Below, piece after piece: positions 9,069 to 18,130 of a stretch of 64,000 nucleotides of DNA. The stretch's first letter is position 1, and every line of letters starts with the position of its first letter. Source of the stretch: Achromobacter sp. HZ34 (GTDB lineage Bacteria > Pseudomonadota > Gammaproteobacteria > Burkholderiales > Burkholderiaceae_B); assembly GCF_002209485.1 (NCBI RefSeq), contig NZ_NJIX01000002.1:124001-188000 (forward strand), in the 5' to 3' direction. Below the pieces are notes generated by a model. The model saw only the letters and a list, made by a program, of their open reading frames with translations, was not told the DNA's origin and made no database searches. The position numbers and the translations under genes were made by a program.

Positions 9069-12000
9069 ATGAACCACATCTACCGCATCGTCTTCAACCG
9101 CGCCCTGGGCGTCTACCAGGTCGCATCGGAACACGCTTCTTCCCACCGCTCCGGCTCCAAGCGCCTGGCCCTGTCCGTCACCGGCGCGCTGGTCATGGCT
9201 GCACTGGCTGGCGCTCCCGCTTTGACCTACTCGCAGAGCGCGTCCCTGATCACCGGCAGCGTCGGTGGCAACGGCGGCGAATTACTGTTGGGCTTCGGCG
9301 GTACCGGCGGACAGCCTGGCGTGGCGGGGGGTAACGGATACGGCAACGGCAGTGAGTCAGGTGGCGGCGGCGGTGGCGGTGGCTCCGGTGCAGCGGGCGG
9401 TGCGGGCGGCGTTGGCGTGGATCCTCTCATACCCGCGGCCGCCGGAGGCGCCGCAGGTTCCAGCGGCACTGGCATGGATGGCGAGAACGGAGCTGATGGC
9501 ACCGGCACCAATGGTGGAGGCGGCGGCGGCGGTGGCGCGAGTGCGCTCGAATCCTCATCTGCCAACGTGGGTGTCGTGCCCGGCATCTACACCGGAGGTA
9601 AAGGCGGTAACGGCGGGGCCAGCGTTGACATGGACGCCGGCGGCGGCGGCGGCGGTGCAGGCGGCTACGGCCTCCATGTCACCGCGGGCAATGTGACGCT
9701 ATCCAATGCTGTGCAATTCATCGGCGGCAGTGGTGGCGCCGGTGGCGCAGGCGGCGGCTATGCCGGCAACGGCGGCGATGGCGGTAATGGTGTGCAGTTC
9801 GCAAGCACCGGCACGCTGGCAAATACCGGGATGATCATCGGCGGACAAGGCGGCAACGGCGGCGAAGGTAACGATTTCGGCGGCGGCGGACTCGTCGGCG
9901 GCCTGGGTGGCCACGGCGGCGCCGGTGTAAGCCTGGGCGATGGCGCGACCTTCATCAACGGCGCGGGGGGCACGGTCAACGGCGGCTCGTCAGGCACACC
10001 GGGCGCCGACGCCCCGGGCTCCCTCTTCCGAGGTGGCGCGGGCGTGCTCGCTGGCAGCAATGTCACCATCATCAACAACGGCCACATCTCCGGCGGTAGC
10101 AGCCCGGCGCTGGGTTTTCAAGGCTATGCGGTCGAAATCACCGGCAACGACAGCCGCCTGATCCTGCAGGACAACAGCCTGCTGGAAGGTAATGTCGTTG
10201 CGCGCGGCGACGGCAACATCCTGGAATACAACATCGTCAGCAGCGCTCCCACCCTGAGCGTCTCGGATATCGTAACGGCTGACCCAACGTTATCCTTCCT
10301 GAGCCAGGTGAGAATCTTCGGTTTCTCAGGTTACGAGAAAACGGGCACCGGGACATTGACGCTCGTCAACACGACGGCTGCAACCACGAACTGGACGGTA
10401 AAGGGCGGCACACTCGCCATCAGCGACGAGGCCAGTCTCGGCGCGACGGGCAGCAAGCTGACACTCAATGGCGGCGCGCTGTCCGTAGACAGCGACGTAA
10501 CGATAACAAGCGCGCATGAAGTCGTGCTGGGCGCGCTCGGCGGCGCAGTGGACGTCCAACAGACTAAAACCCTGCGGTTCGACACCGTCATCTCGGGCAC
10601 GGGCGGCCTGACCAAGACGGGCGACGGCGACCTCGTGCTCGCGGCGGACAACACCTACACGGGTGTCACGCACCTCATGGGTGGCACCACCACGATAGGC
10701 AACGGGGCGACCGCAGGCAGCGTCGCGGGCAACATCGAGGTCGACGGCAACAACAATGCTCAAGTCGTATTCGACCGTACTGACACCTACACCTACGGCG
10801 GCGTCATTTCCGGTGCCGGAAACGTGCTCAAGAACGGCCCCAACACCTTGATCCTGACTGGCGCGAACACCGCGAATGGTTTGTGGGTGGTCAACCAAGG
10901 CACGCTGCAGGTCGGCAACGGCGGCACCATAGGCAGCATCGCCGCCGATGTGATGGTGGGGATGGGCAAGATCGTGTTCGACCGCTCCGATGACACCACT
11001 TACGCCGGCTCGATCTCCGATACGGTGGGCTTGGGCTTGGCCGCTCCGATGGAAAAACGCGGCGCCGGCACCCTGACTCTCACCGGCTCGAACACCTACA
11101 CCGGCGGCACCACGGTCTCGGGCGGCACGCTGGAGATCGGTAATGGCGGCACCACTGGCAGTATCCTAGGCAACGTGGCCGTGGCCGCCGGCGCCACGGT
11201 GGCATTCAACCGCCAGGGCCTCAACACCTTCAGCGGCGTCATCAGCGGCGACGGCTCGCTCGACAAGCGTGGCATGGGCCAACTGACCTTGACCGGCGCC
11301 AACACCTACACCGGCGGCACGCGTATCTCCGATGGCAACCTGGTGATCGGCAACGCCGGCACCATCGGCTCCATCGTGGGCAACGTCCAGGTCGAACAGG
11401 CCGGCACGCTGGTATTCAACCGCAGCGACGACGTCACTTTCGACGGCGCGATCAGTGGTGACGGCAGCTTCACCAAGCGCGGCAACAGCACCCTGATCCT
11501 GACCGGCGACAGTACTTTCACCGGCGGCATCAAGCTGGCGGAAGGCACGCTGCAGATCGCCAATGGTGTGACGAGCGGGTCCATCGTGTCCGACGTCAAT
11601 GTAAGCAGCGGGGCGACACTGGCGTTCAACCACAGGAACTCGTCTTCCTCGCCCTACGACGCCTATGACTACGTCGGCAATATCGCCGGTCTTGGCCAGG
11701 TAGTCGTGCGGACAGACTCCCAGGTTTCCTTCACGGGCAATGCCACGCACACCGGCGGTACGGTAGTGGAATCCGGCGCAGGCCTGGCGCTGGGCAATGG
11801 CGGCACGACGGGCAGCCTCAGTGGCGATGTGACCCTGCAGTCGAGCAATGGCTCCAACTCAGGCGGTGCCTTCGGCTTCCAGCGCTCCAATGACTACACC
11901 TACGCCGGCAAGATCACCGGCGGCACGGACACCCGCATCGTCCAGGCCGGCACCGGCACCACGTCCCTGACGGGCGACAACAGCGGCTTCTCCGGCTTTG

Positions 12001-13733
12001 TCCTGGTCACCGCCGGCACGCTGGAAATCAATAGCGAGATGAGCGGCATCGCCGGCGTCATGGGCGGCACGCTGGCCGGTACCGGCCAACTGATGATGGC
12101 CCAGATCGGCGACGGCGCCACCCTGTCGCCCGGCAGCAAGGCCAATCCCACCGGCACCCTGACCGTCAATGGTCCGGTGCAGTTCGGCGCTGGCTCGACG
12201 CTGAGCATCAATGCCCTGCCCGATGGCAGCAACAGCAAGCTGGTCGCCAACGGCGCGGCGATGGTGCAGGACGGCGCCAAGTTCCAGATGGTCGGCCTGG
12301 GCAATGGCCTGTATGCCGAATCGACGACGTACAACGTCCTGCAGGCAACGGGCGGCGTGACCGGCAAGTTCACGACGGTGGGCAGCAGCCTGGCCTTCCT
12401 GGAGCCGTCGCTGACCTACACGGCCAATGCCGTCGACCTCACGGTCAAGCTCAAGGACGTGCCGGTTGACCCGGGCCAAGGCGGGTCGGGCGGCGGCGAC
12501 ACGGGCACCGGCAACACCGGCGGCGATACCGGCGGCAACGGCAATACCGGCGGCAACGGCAACACCGGCAGCGGCGGCACGCGCCCCATCCAGTTCGCCG
12601 ACCTGGCATTGAACCGCAACCAACGTTCAGTCGCCGGCGCCCTGCAATCGCTGCCCAAGAACAGCGCGCTCTACGCCCGCGTCCTGAACCTGCCGGAAGG
12701 CGCGCCCAGCGGGGTCTTCGAGAACCTCAGCGGCGAGACCCATGCCAGCACCAGCAACATGCTCAACGGCGTGACCTCCAACGTGGTCAGCCTGCCCATG
12801 TCGCATCTGCGCCAGAACATGGACGCCGGCATGATGCCGGGCCGTCCCACGGCACAGATCGGCCGTGGCGATGCGTCTTCCCTGCCCCAGTCCGCGGCTC
12901 AACCCATCTGGGCCCAGGTCTTCGGCAACTGGCGCACCCTGGGTGGCCGCGATGACACCGCCGAAGTCCGTCAATCCGATGGCGGCCTCTTCGTCGGGGG
13001 CGACCAGGCCGTCGGCGGCGGTTGGCGTGCCGGCGGTGCGCTGGGCTACACCGGCAGCCATAGCAGCATCAAGGGCCAGGGGTCGCGTGCCGATGTCGAC
13101 AGCTACAGCGGCGTCATCTACGGCGGCAAGGGCTTCGCGGCCGGTCCGGGCAAGGTCAACCTGACCCTGGGCATGAGCTACACCTGGCATGACATCGACA
13201 CCAAGCGTGGCGTCAATGCCGCAGGCGTTTCCCAGGAACTGAAGTCTTCCTACAGCGCCAACACCACGCAGTTCTTCACCGAACTGGGCTACGCCCTGCC
13301 GGTGACCGACCGCGTCACGCTGGAACCCTTCGTCGGCGCCGACTACAGCGACCAGCGCACCCGTGGCTTCAGCGAGTCCGGCGGTGACGCCGCGCTGATG
13401 GGCCAGAGCACGCATAACCAGGTGGGCAGCAGCACCCTGGGCCTGCGTGCCCAGACCACCTTCGAAAGCGGCAGCTCGCAGGGTCGCCTGTATGCCACGG
13501 CCGGCTGGCGCCATTCCTACGGTGACCTGGATCCCACCACCACCATGGCCTTCGATGGCAGCCAGGCCTTCTCCGTGGCCGGTGCGCCCATCGCTCGCGA
13601 TGCGGCCGTGCTGTCCCTGGGTGCTGACCTGGCCATCACCCGCAACACTACCGTCGGCATCAACTACGGCGGCCAGTTCGGCGGCGGCAACCGCCAGAAC
13701 AGCGGCGCGGTCAACGTCCGCTGGCGCTTCTAA
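9069..13733 (+). CDS. Type V autotransporter 2 (tandem paralogue of autotransporter 1)
   Basis: 1554 residues with the same architecture as its upstream neighbour: ESPR start MNHIYRIVFNRALGVYQ, hydrophobic signal core, long glycine-rich region, beta-helical passenger, Gly/Asn/Thr linker and terminal barrel (about residues 1278-1554) ending NVRWRF. It is 221 residues longer, mainly because of extra strand-repeat units between nt about 10770 and 11500 (TLTLTGSNTYTGGTT, QLTLTGANTYTGGTR). Over the linker and barrel the two proteins differ by one Val/Ile change (AVTRN versus AITRN) and a four-residue linker insertion. Their DNA carries many silent differences over the same span. The amino-terminal passenger is clearly diverged. 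A strong hairpin terminator follows at 13803. Confidence 0.9.
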   Translation: MNHIYRIVFNRALGVYQVASEHASSHRSGSKRLALSVTGALVMAALAGAPALTYSQSASLITGSVGGNGGELLLGFGGTGGQPGVAGGNGYGNGSESGGGGGGGGSGAAGGAGGVGVDPLIPAAAGGAAGSSGTGMDGENGADGTGTNGGGGGGGGASALESSSANVGVVPGIYTGGKGGNGGASVDMDAGGGGGGAGGYGLHVTAGNVTLSNAVQFIGGSGGAGGAGGGYAGNGGDGGNGVQFASTGTLANTGMIIGGQGGNGGEGNDFGGGGLVGGLGGHGGAGVSLGDGATFINGAGGTVNGGSSGTPGADAPGSLFRGGAGVLAGSNVTIINNGHISGGSSPALGFQGYAVEITGNDSRLILQDNSLLEGNVVARGDGNILEYNIVSSAPTLSVSDIVTADPTLSFLSQVRIFGFSGYEKTGTGTLTLVNTTAATTNWTVKGGTLAISDEASLGATGSKLTLNGGALSVDSDVTITSAHEVVLGALGGAVDVQQTKTLRFDTVISGTGGLTKTGDGDLVLAADNTYTGVTHLMGGTTTIGNGATAGSVAGNIEVDGNNNAQVVFDRTDTYTYGGVISGAGNVLKNGPNTLILTGANTANGLWVVNQGTLQVGNGGTIGSIAADVMVGMGKIVFDRSDDTTYAGSISDTVGLGLAAPMEKRGAGTLTLTGSNTYTGGTTVSGGTLEIGNGGTTGSILGNVAVAAGATVAFNRQGLNTFSGVISGDGSLDKRGMGQLTLTGANTYTGGTRISDGNLVIGNAGTIGSIVGNVQVEQAGTLVFNRSDDVTFDGAISGDGSFTKRGNSTLILTGDSTFTGGIKLAEGTLQIANGVTSGSIVSDVNVSSGATLAFNHRNSSSSPYDAYDYVGNIAGLGQVVVRTDSQVSFTGNATHTGGTVVESGAGLALGNGGTTGSLSGDVTLQSSNGSNSGGAFGFQRSNDYTYAGKITGGTDTRIVQAGTGTTSLTGDNSGFSGFVLVTAGTLEINSEMSGIAGVMGGTLAGTGQLMMAQIGDGATLSPGSKANPTGTLTVNGPVQFGAGSTLSINALPDGSNSKLVANGAAMVQDGAKFQMVGLGNGLYAESTTYNVLQATGGVTGKFTTVGSSLAFLEPSLTYTANAVDLTVKLKDVPVDPGQGGSGGGDTGTGNTGGDTGGNGNTGGNGNTGSGGTRPIQFADLALNRNQRSVAGALQSLPKNSALYARVLNLPEGAPSGVFENLSGETHASTSNMLNGVTSNVVSLPMSHLRQNMDAGMMPGRPTAQIGRGDASSLPQSAAQPIWAQVFGNWRTLGGRDDTAEVRQSDGGLFVGGDQAVGGGWRAGGALGYTGSHSSIKGQGSRADVDSYSGVIYGGKGFAAGPGKVNLTLGMSYTWHDIDTKRGVNAAGVSQELKSSYSANTTQFFTELGYALPVTDRVTLEPFVGADYSDQRTRGFSESGGDAALMGQSTHNQVGSSTLGLRAQTTFESGSSQGRLYATAGWRHSYGDLDPTTTMAFDGSQAFSVAGAPIARDAAVLSLGADLAITRNTTVGINYGGQFGGGNRQNSGAVNVRWRF

Positions 13734-13802
13734 AGCAGCAAGAGCAGTAAGACGAAATCCCGGCGCGGAGTCAGATCCGTGCCGGGATTGTGCAGTACCC
13801 TG

Positions 13803-13828
13803 AAAGGCCGGATGCGAATCCGGCCTTT
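13803..13828. terminator. Bidirectional rho-independent terminator
   Basis: AAAGGCCGGAT at 13803-13813, loop GCGA, and ATCCGGCCTTT at 13818-13828 form a perfect 11-bp stem with A and T tails on either side. It lies between the stop codon of autotransporter 2 and the stop codon of the convergent hypothetical gene, so it can serve both strands. Confidence 0.88.
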
Positions 13829-13841
13829 GCTTTGCCCAGTG

Positions 13842-14435
13842 TCAGGCTGGGGCGCCTCGCAGGCGGCGCGACCGGATCAACGCACGCGTCGTGCCATCGG
13901 TACCCAGTGCATCCTCGGTCGTATTCCGCGTGGCCGCCACACTGGCGATCGGCCCCACCATGGGCGGCAGCACACTGGCCGCGCCGGCCGCCTGTTGCAG
14001 CTCGATCGGCGGATTGCTGAAGGCCATGAAATAACGCTGGAATGGGTACAAGCCCTCCAGGGTGCCCAGGTCGATGGCGCCGTTGGCACGCTGCCGCAGT
14101 GCCTCCTGCTCGTCGATAAAGGCCTGCACGGCGCGCGACAGGCGCGCGGTGGCGTATTGGTCGCACAGCCAGTTGGCGGGCTCCCCGGGATCGCACTTGT
14201 CTACGTTGCCCGGATGTTGAACCGCGGTAGCCGGGTGGTGAGCGGTTGTAGCAGCGGTCGCGGCCGAACTCGTCGCGGCCTGCTCACGCAGAGCCTGGAT
14301 ACGAGCGGACTGCGCCGGCTGTGCACGCCCGAACCGATCGACTCGGTTCTGCGCGCCCAGGAACTCGGCGACATAGGGATCACGGACGGCATACACATGC
14401 ACCGGACTCACCCGGTCGACGGCACTGACATTCAT
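13842..14435 (-). CDS. Hypothetical protein, 197 residues
   Basis: I do not recognise this gene. It has a good ribosome site (AAGGGAG seven bases before ATG) and coding-like base use, and it ends against a strong terminator, so I believe it is real. The product has no signal peptide or membrane segment. The N-terminal third is mixed (VDRVSPVHVYAVRDPYVAEF) and is followed by an Ala/Thr-rich linker at about residues 52-75. A segment with two cysteines (DKCDPGEPANWLCDQY) comes next, then an amphipathic helical part (ARLSRAVQAFIDEQEALRQR) and an Arg-rich tail. It stands alone, in opposite orientation to the autotransporter and in the same direction as the downstream regulator 107 bp upstream of it. 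Confidence 0.7.
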   Translation of the reverse strand: MNVSAVDRVSPVHVYAVRDPYVAEFLGAQNRVDRFGRAQPAQSARIQALREQAATSSAATAATTAHHPATAVQHPGNVDKCDPGEPANWLCDQYATARLSRAVQAFIDEQEALRQRANGAIDLGTLEGLYPFQRYFMAFSNPPIELQQAAGAASVLPPMVGPIASVAATRNTTEDALGTDGTTRALIRSRRLRGAPA

Positions 14436-14542
14436 GGCAAACTCCCTTGCCCGGGTGCCGTCCCGAGCGCGATGGCAATGGCGATCACGACGGCTGGCGC
14501 GGGCATTGAACAGCGGATTCTGGCTGGCGGTACCGGTACAGC

Positions 14543-15631
14543 TTAGCCGAAAGCTTGCTCGAGGGTCTGGAGCCGTCCGGTCTCGCGCGCGTCATAGCCC
14601 ACCAATTGGCCGACGAAACCCCGGTAGGCCTCCCCCTGCATCACCGCCAGCAGCGCTTTCCAGGCCCCTTGCTCGACCAGGTCCCTGCGGAGCGCGAAGA
14701 AATAGCGCTCGCGGGCCAGGGGCACGAATTCCAGGCCGAAACGATGCGCGGCCGTCTCCACTCCGATGCCGGTGTCAGCCATGCCGCTGGCGATGTGCGC
14801 CGCCACCGCCATGTGCGTGAACTCGCTATTCTCGTAGCCCTGCACGCGCGACACCGGAATATCCAGCCGGCGCAGCATCAGTTCGATCAGCTGCCGCGTG
14901 CTGGAACCGGTCTGGCGATTGACGAAGCGCACGCCGGGCCGCGCCAGGTCGGCGATGCCCAGGATGCGCTTGGGATTGCCGGGCGGAACGAACAGGCCCG
15001 TGTTGCGCACCGCCAGATGCACCAGCAGATGTTCGTCACGATGCAGCCACTGGCGGTAGTGCGCCAGCATGGCCGGCTCGAACTCGCCCAGCGGCACCTG
15101 GAAACCCGCCAGGTCGCATTCGCCGGCGTCCAGCGCCGCCAGCGCTTCGCTGGCGGTGCGATAGCGCAGTTCCAGCCCCGGCGCCTGTGCCAGCATATGC
15201 TGCATCAAGGCTTCGACCGCGAAGCCGTGGCTGGCATGCAGGCGTAGATGGGGCTTGCCCTCCGGCAGCAGGCGCTGCAGTTCCTCCTGCAGTTCGGAAG
15301 CCAGGCTGTCCAGCAGGGGCATCAGGCGCGCCTCGATGCGGCGATTGGCCCACAGCAGCCGCTGCCCGAAGGGCGACAACTCGGTACCTTGGCGTCGATG
15401 CGTGACAAGCAAAGGTACGCCGAACAGGGTCTCGAACCGCCGCAGCACGCCCCACGCGTGCCGGTACGACAGGCCGCAGGCGCGGCAGGCCCCCGTGATG
15501 TTGCCGGTGGCATCGATGGCTGCCAGCAAGGCCAGGACTTCCTGCAGCGGCACGCCACCGTCGCCATCGAGGCGATCCAGCCACCAGCCGGGGCGCAAGG
15601 CAATGCGGAAAGCGCCAGAAGAGTCGTTCAT
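14543..15631 (-). CDS. ModE-like HTH regulator with periplasmic-binding-type ligand domain
   Basis: 362 residues. The N-terminal part (about residues 28-95, ALLAAIDATGNITGACRACG then SYRHAWGVLRRFE) is the ModE/LysR-type winged helix. The C-terminal two thirds resemble a molybdate/tungstate-type periplasmic-binding fold used as a cytoplasmic sensor (about residues 125-335; RQTGSSTRQLIELML, ENSEFTHMAVAAHIASGMAD). Proteins of this kind commonly sit beside molybdoenzyme genes. Here it is divergent from the formate dehydrogenase operon, whose FdsA needs a molybdenum or tungsten cofactor. Inferred role: control of fds in response to oxyanion or cofactor. The frame stays open to 16438, but that extension lies antisense to fdsG and is not credible; the ATG at 15631 gives a normal start. 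Confidence 0.82.
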   Translation of the reverse strand: MNDSSGAFRIALRPGWWLDRLDGDGGVPLQEVLALLAAIDATGNITGACRACGLSYRHAWGVLRRFETLFGVPLLVTHRRQGTELSPFGQRLLWANRRIEARLMPLLDSLASELQEELQRLLPEGKPHLRLHASHGFAVEALMQHMLAQAPGLELRYRTASEALAALDAGECDLAGFQVPLGEFEPAMLAHYRQWLHRDEHLLVHLAVRNTGLFVPPGNPKRILGIADLARPGVRFVNRQTGSSTRQLIELMLRRLDIPVSRVQGYENSEFTHMAVAAHIASGMADTGIGVETAAHRFGLEFVPLARERYFFALRRDLVEQGAWKALLAVMQGEAYRGFVGQLVGYDARETGRLQTLEQAFG

Positions 15632-15649
15632 GACGGAGGATCCCAAGCT

Positions 15650-15673
15650 CAATATGCAATTATTTGCATATTG
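15650..15673. promoter_or_regulatory. Inverted repeat, candidate operator for the regulator/fds divergent promoter
   Basis: CAATATGCAA (15650-15659), spacer TTAT, TTGCATATTG (15664-15673): a perfect 10-bp inverted repeat, AT-rich, placed 19 bp upstream of the regulator start codon and about 120 bp upstream of fdsG. Position and symmetry suit an autoregulatory operator. Confidence 0.6.
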
Positions 15674-15722
15674 AACCGTTATTGGACTGGACTTACATTC
15701 GCAATCAGGAGACAGCGGCATT

Positions 15723-15751
15723 GTCATATATGTTCTTGAAAACATATAGAC
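15723..15751. promoter_or_regulatory. ModE-box-like inverted repeat upstream of fdsG
   Basis: TATATGTT (15727-15734), spacer CTTGAA, AACATATA (15741-15748), flanked by GTC on the left and GAC on the right. The layout of two TATA-containing arms separated by about six bases resembles ModE operators in general form. It lies 43 bp upstream of the fdsG start, where it could overlap the promoter. Confidence 0.5.
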
Positions 15752-15793
15752 AGCCGTCCTGCAAGCACTATAGAACCTTGGGAGCCCAACTCC

Positions 15794-16387
15794 ATGACCA
15801 AAGGTCAAGCCAGGATCGATCTGGCATCCACCGGCGCCGCTCGCGGGGCGCCGCAGACGATACATGGATCCGGCATGCCGGATTCCCATGCGCATGGCAG
15901 CCCTGGCGACGCGTCCTGTACGCCCGCGCTGGCCGCCGTCCAGCGCATCGTCGCAGCACATGTCCGGCAACCCGGCCCCCTGCTGCCCATCCTGCACGCG
16001 GTGCAGGCCGAACTGGGCTGCATCCCCCCGGACACCGTGCAGGCCATTGCCGACGGCCTGAACCTGTCCCGCGCTGAAGTCCACGGCGTCATCACCTTCT
16101 ACCCCCATTTCCGCCAGGCACCGGCGGGCCGCCACGTGGTCGAACTGTGCCAGGCCGAGTCCTGCCAGGCCATGGGTAGCGAGCAGTTGGCCCTGCACGC
16201 GCGCGGCAAGCTGGGTTGCGATTTCCATGCCAGCAGCGCCGATGGCAACTACACGCTCGAACCGGTCTACTGCCTGGGCCTGTGCGCGCAGTCGCCGGCC
16301 ATGATGATAGATGGCGTGCCCTATGCGCGGCTGACGCCCCAGCGCTTCGACAAGGTGCTGGGCCAGGTGACGGAGGCCGCGGAATGA
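15794..16387 (+). CDS. fdsG: NAD-dependent formate dehydrogenase gamma subunit
   Basis: 197 residues, NuoE-like thioredoxin-fold subunit that carries a [2Fe-2S] cluster in the soluble FdsABG(D) enzyme, which oxidises formate to CO2 and reduces NAD+. The four cluster ligands are visible as C119 and C124 (ELCQAESCQ) and C160 and C164 (CLGLC). The conserved VITFYPHFR stretch is at residues 99-107. The first 40 or so residues are a non-conserved extension relative to typical FdsG. A GGGAG ribosome site is nine bases before the ATG. The stop overlaps the fdsB start (ATGA), so translation is coupled. Confidence 0.92.
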   Translation: MTKGQARIDLASTGAARGAPQTIHGSGMPDSHAHGSPGDASCTPALAAVQRIVAAHVRQPGPLLPILHAVQAELGCIPPDTVQAIADGLNLSRAEVHGVITFYPHFRQAPAGRHVVELCQAESCQAMGSEQLALHARGKLGCDFHASSADGNYTLEPVYCLGLCAQSPAMMIDGVPYARLTPQRFDKVLGQVTEAAE

Positions 16388-18105
16388 ACCAGCCGAACCC
16401 GATCGGGCAAACCCTGGACCGCCAACCGTCCGTGACACCCGCTTGCGCCACTGCCACTGCGCCGATCACCGTCTTCGTCCCGCGCGACGCCGCCGCGCTG
16501 GCTGTCGGCGCCGAGGCCGTCGCCCTGGCCGTCAGCACCGAAGCCGCGCGGCGCGGGCTGGCCGTGCGCGTGGTGCGCAACGGCTCGCGTGGGCTGCTGT
16601 GGCTCGAAACCCTGGTCGAGGTCGCCACCCCGGCCGGCCGCGTGGCCTATGGCCCGGTCGAAGCCGAGGATGTCCCCGGCCTGTTCGACGCCGGCTGGCT
16701 GACGAACGTCCCCATCGCAGCCGGCTCGGAGCCTGGCCTTGCACCGGACCAGGCACCGGGCGCTGTGCCCGACCAAGCGCCCTGCCATGCGCTTTGCCAC
16801 GGATTCACCGAAGACATCCCTTATCTCAAGCGCCAGGAACGCCTGACCTTCGCACGAGTCGGCATCATCGACCCGCGCTCGGTCCAGGACTACGAAGCGC
16901 ACGGCGGCCTGGCCGGCCTGCGCCGCGCGGCCGCCATGGAGCCGGCCAGGATCGTCGAGGAAATACTGCAGTCGGGCCTGCGCGGCCGCGGCGGTGCCGC
17001 CTTTCCCACGGGCATCAAGTGGAAGACCGTGGCCGCGGCGGCGGCTACCCAGAAATACATCGTCTGCAACGCCGATGAAGGCGATTCCGGCACCTTCGCC
17101 GACCGCCTGCTCATGGAAGGCGACCCCTTCGTGCTGATCGAAGGCATGGCGATCGCCGGCCTGGCAGTGGGCGCGACCTTCGGCTACATCTACGTGCGCT
17201 CGGAATACCCGCAATCCATCGAAGCCCTGAACACTGCGATCGCGGCAGCGCGCGGCGCCGGGTGGCTCGGTGACGACGTCTGCGGCAGCGGCCGCCGCTT
17301 CGACCTGGAAGTCCGGGTCGGCGCCGGCGCCTACATCTGCGGCGAGGAGACCTCGCTGCTGGAAAGCCTGGAAGGCAAGCGCGGCGTGGTCCGCGCCAAG
17401 CCGCCGCTACCGGCCATTGCCGGCCTGTTCGGCAAGCCCACCGTCATCAACAACGTCATATCGCTGGCTTCCGTGCCCGTCATTCTGGCACGTGGCGCGC
17501 AGCACTACCGCGACTACGGCGTGGGCCGCTCCGCCGGCACCCTGCCCTTCCAGCTGGCGGGCAATCTGCGCCAGGGCGGCCTGGTGGAAAAAGCCTTCGG
17601 CCTGACCTTGCGCGAATTGCTCTACGACTTCGGCGGCGGCAGCGCCAGCGGCCGGCCCCTGCGCGCGGTGCAGGTCGGCGGTCCCCTGGGAGCCTATCTG
17701 CCCGAGTCGCAATGGGACATCCCGCTGGACTACGAAGCCTATGCAGCGGCGTCGGCCATGATAGGCCATGGCGGCCTGGTGGCCTTCGACGACAGCGTCG
17801 ACATGCTGCGCATGGCGCGTTACGCCATGGAATTCTGCGCCATCGAATCCTGCGGCAAATGCACGCCCTGCCGCATCGGCTCGACGCGCGGCGTGGAAAC
17901 GCTGGACCGCATCGCCGCCGGTGGTCCCGATCACGGCAAGCAGGTGGTCCTGCTGCGCGACCTGTGCGACACCATGCTGGGCGGCTCGCTGTGCGCGCTG
18001 GGCGGCATGGCGCCCTTCCCCGTGCTGTCCGCGCTGAATCATTTCCCCCAGGACTTCGGCCTGGATCAAACCCACAAAACCGAGACGGCCCCTCAGCCGG
18101 CTTGA
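16384..18105 (+). CDS. fdsB: NAD-dependent formate dehydrogenase beta subunit
   Basis: 573 residues, NuoF-like diaphorase subunit that binds FMN and NAD+ and one [4Fe-4S] cluster. The glycine-rich FMN/NAD motif GLRGRGGAAFPTGIKWK is at residues 199-214, NADEGDSGTFADR at 229-241, and the cluster motif ESCGKCTPCR (C490, C493, C496) with a fourth ligand near C537. Residues about 113-140 hold a non-conserved Pro/Ala stretch with a short internal duplication (LAPDQAPGAVPDQAP) joining the N-terminal thioredoxin-like domain to the core. The frame is open upstream, but the ATG overlapping the fdsG stop is the sensible start. Second gene of the operon. Confidence 0.93.
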   Translation: MNQPNPIGQTLDRQPSVTPACATATAPITVFVPRDAAALAVGAEAVALAVSTEAARRGLAVRVVRNGSRGLLWLETLVEVATPAGRVAYGPVEAEDVPGLFDAGWLTNVPIAAGSEPGLAPDQAPGAVPDQAPCHALCHGFTEDIPYLKRQERLTFARVGIIDPRSVQDYEAHGGLAGLRRAAAMEPARIVEEILQSGLRGRGGAAFPTGIKWKTVAAAAATQKYIVCNADEGDSGTFADRLLMEGDPFVLIEGMAIAGLAVGATFGYIYVRSEYPQSIEALNTAIAAARGAGWLGDDVCGSGRRFDLEVRVGAGAYICGEETSLLESLEGKRGVVRAKPPLPAIAGLFGKPTVINNVISLASVPVILARGAQHYRDYGVGRSAGTLPFQLAGNLRQGGLVEKAFGLTLRELLYDFGGGSASGRPLRAVQVGGPLGAYLPESQWDIPLDYEAYAAASAMIGHGGLVAFDDSVDMLRMARYAMEFCAIESCGKCTPCRIGSTRGVETLDRIAAGGPDHGKQVVLLRDLCDTMLGGSLCALGGMAPFPVLSALNHFPQDFGLDQTHKTETAPQPA

Positions 18106-18130
18106 CGGCCGCGCACTGGAGACAACGATC

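Noticed and set aside
15632..16438. N-terminal extension of the ModE-like regulator frame to a 631-residue protein
   Set aside because: The added part lies antisense to fdsG, has no domain similarity, and a normal start for the family exists at 15631.
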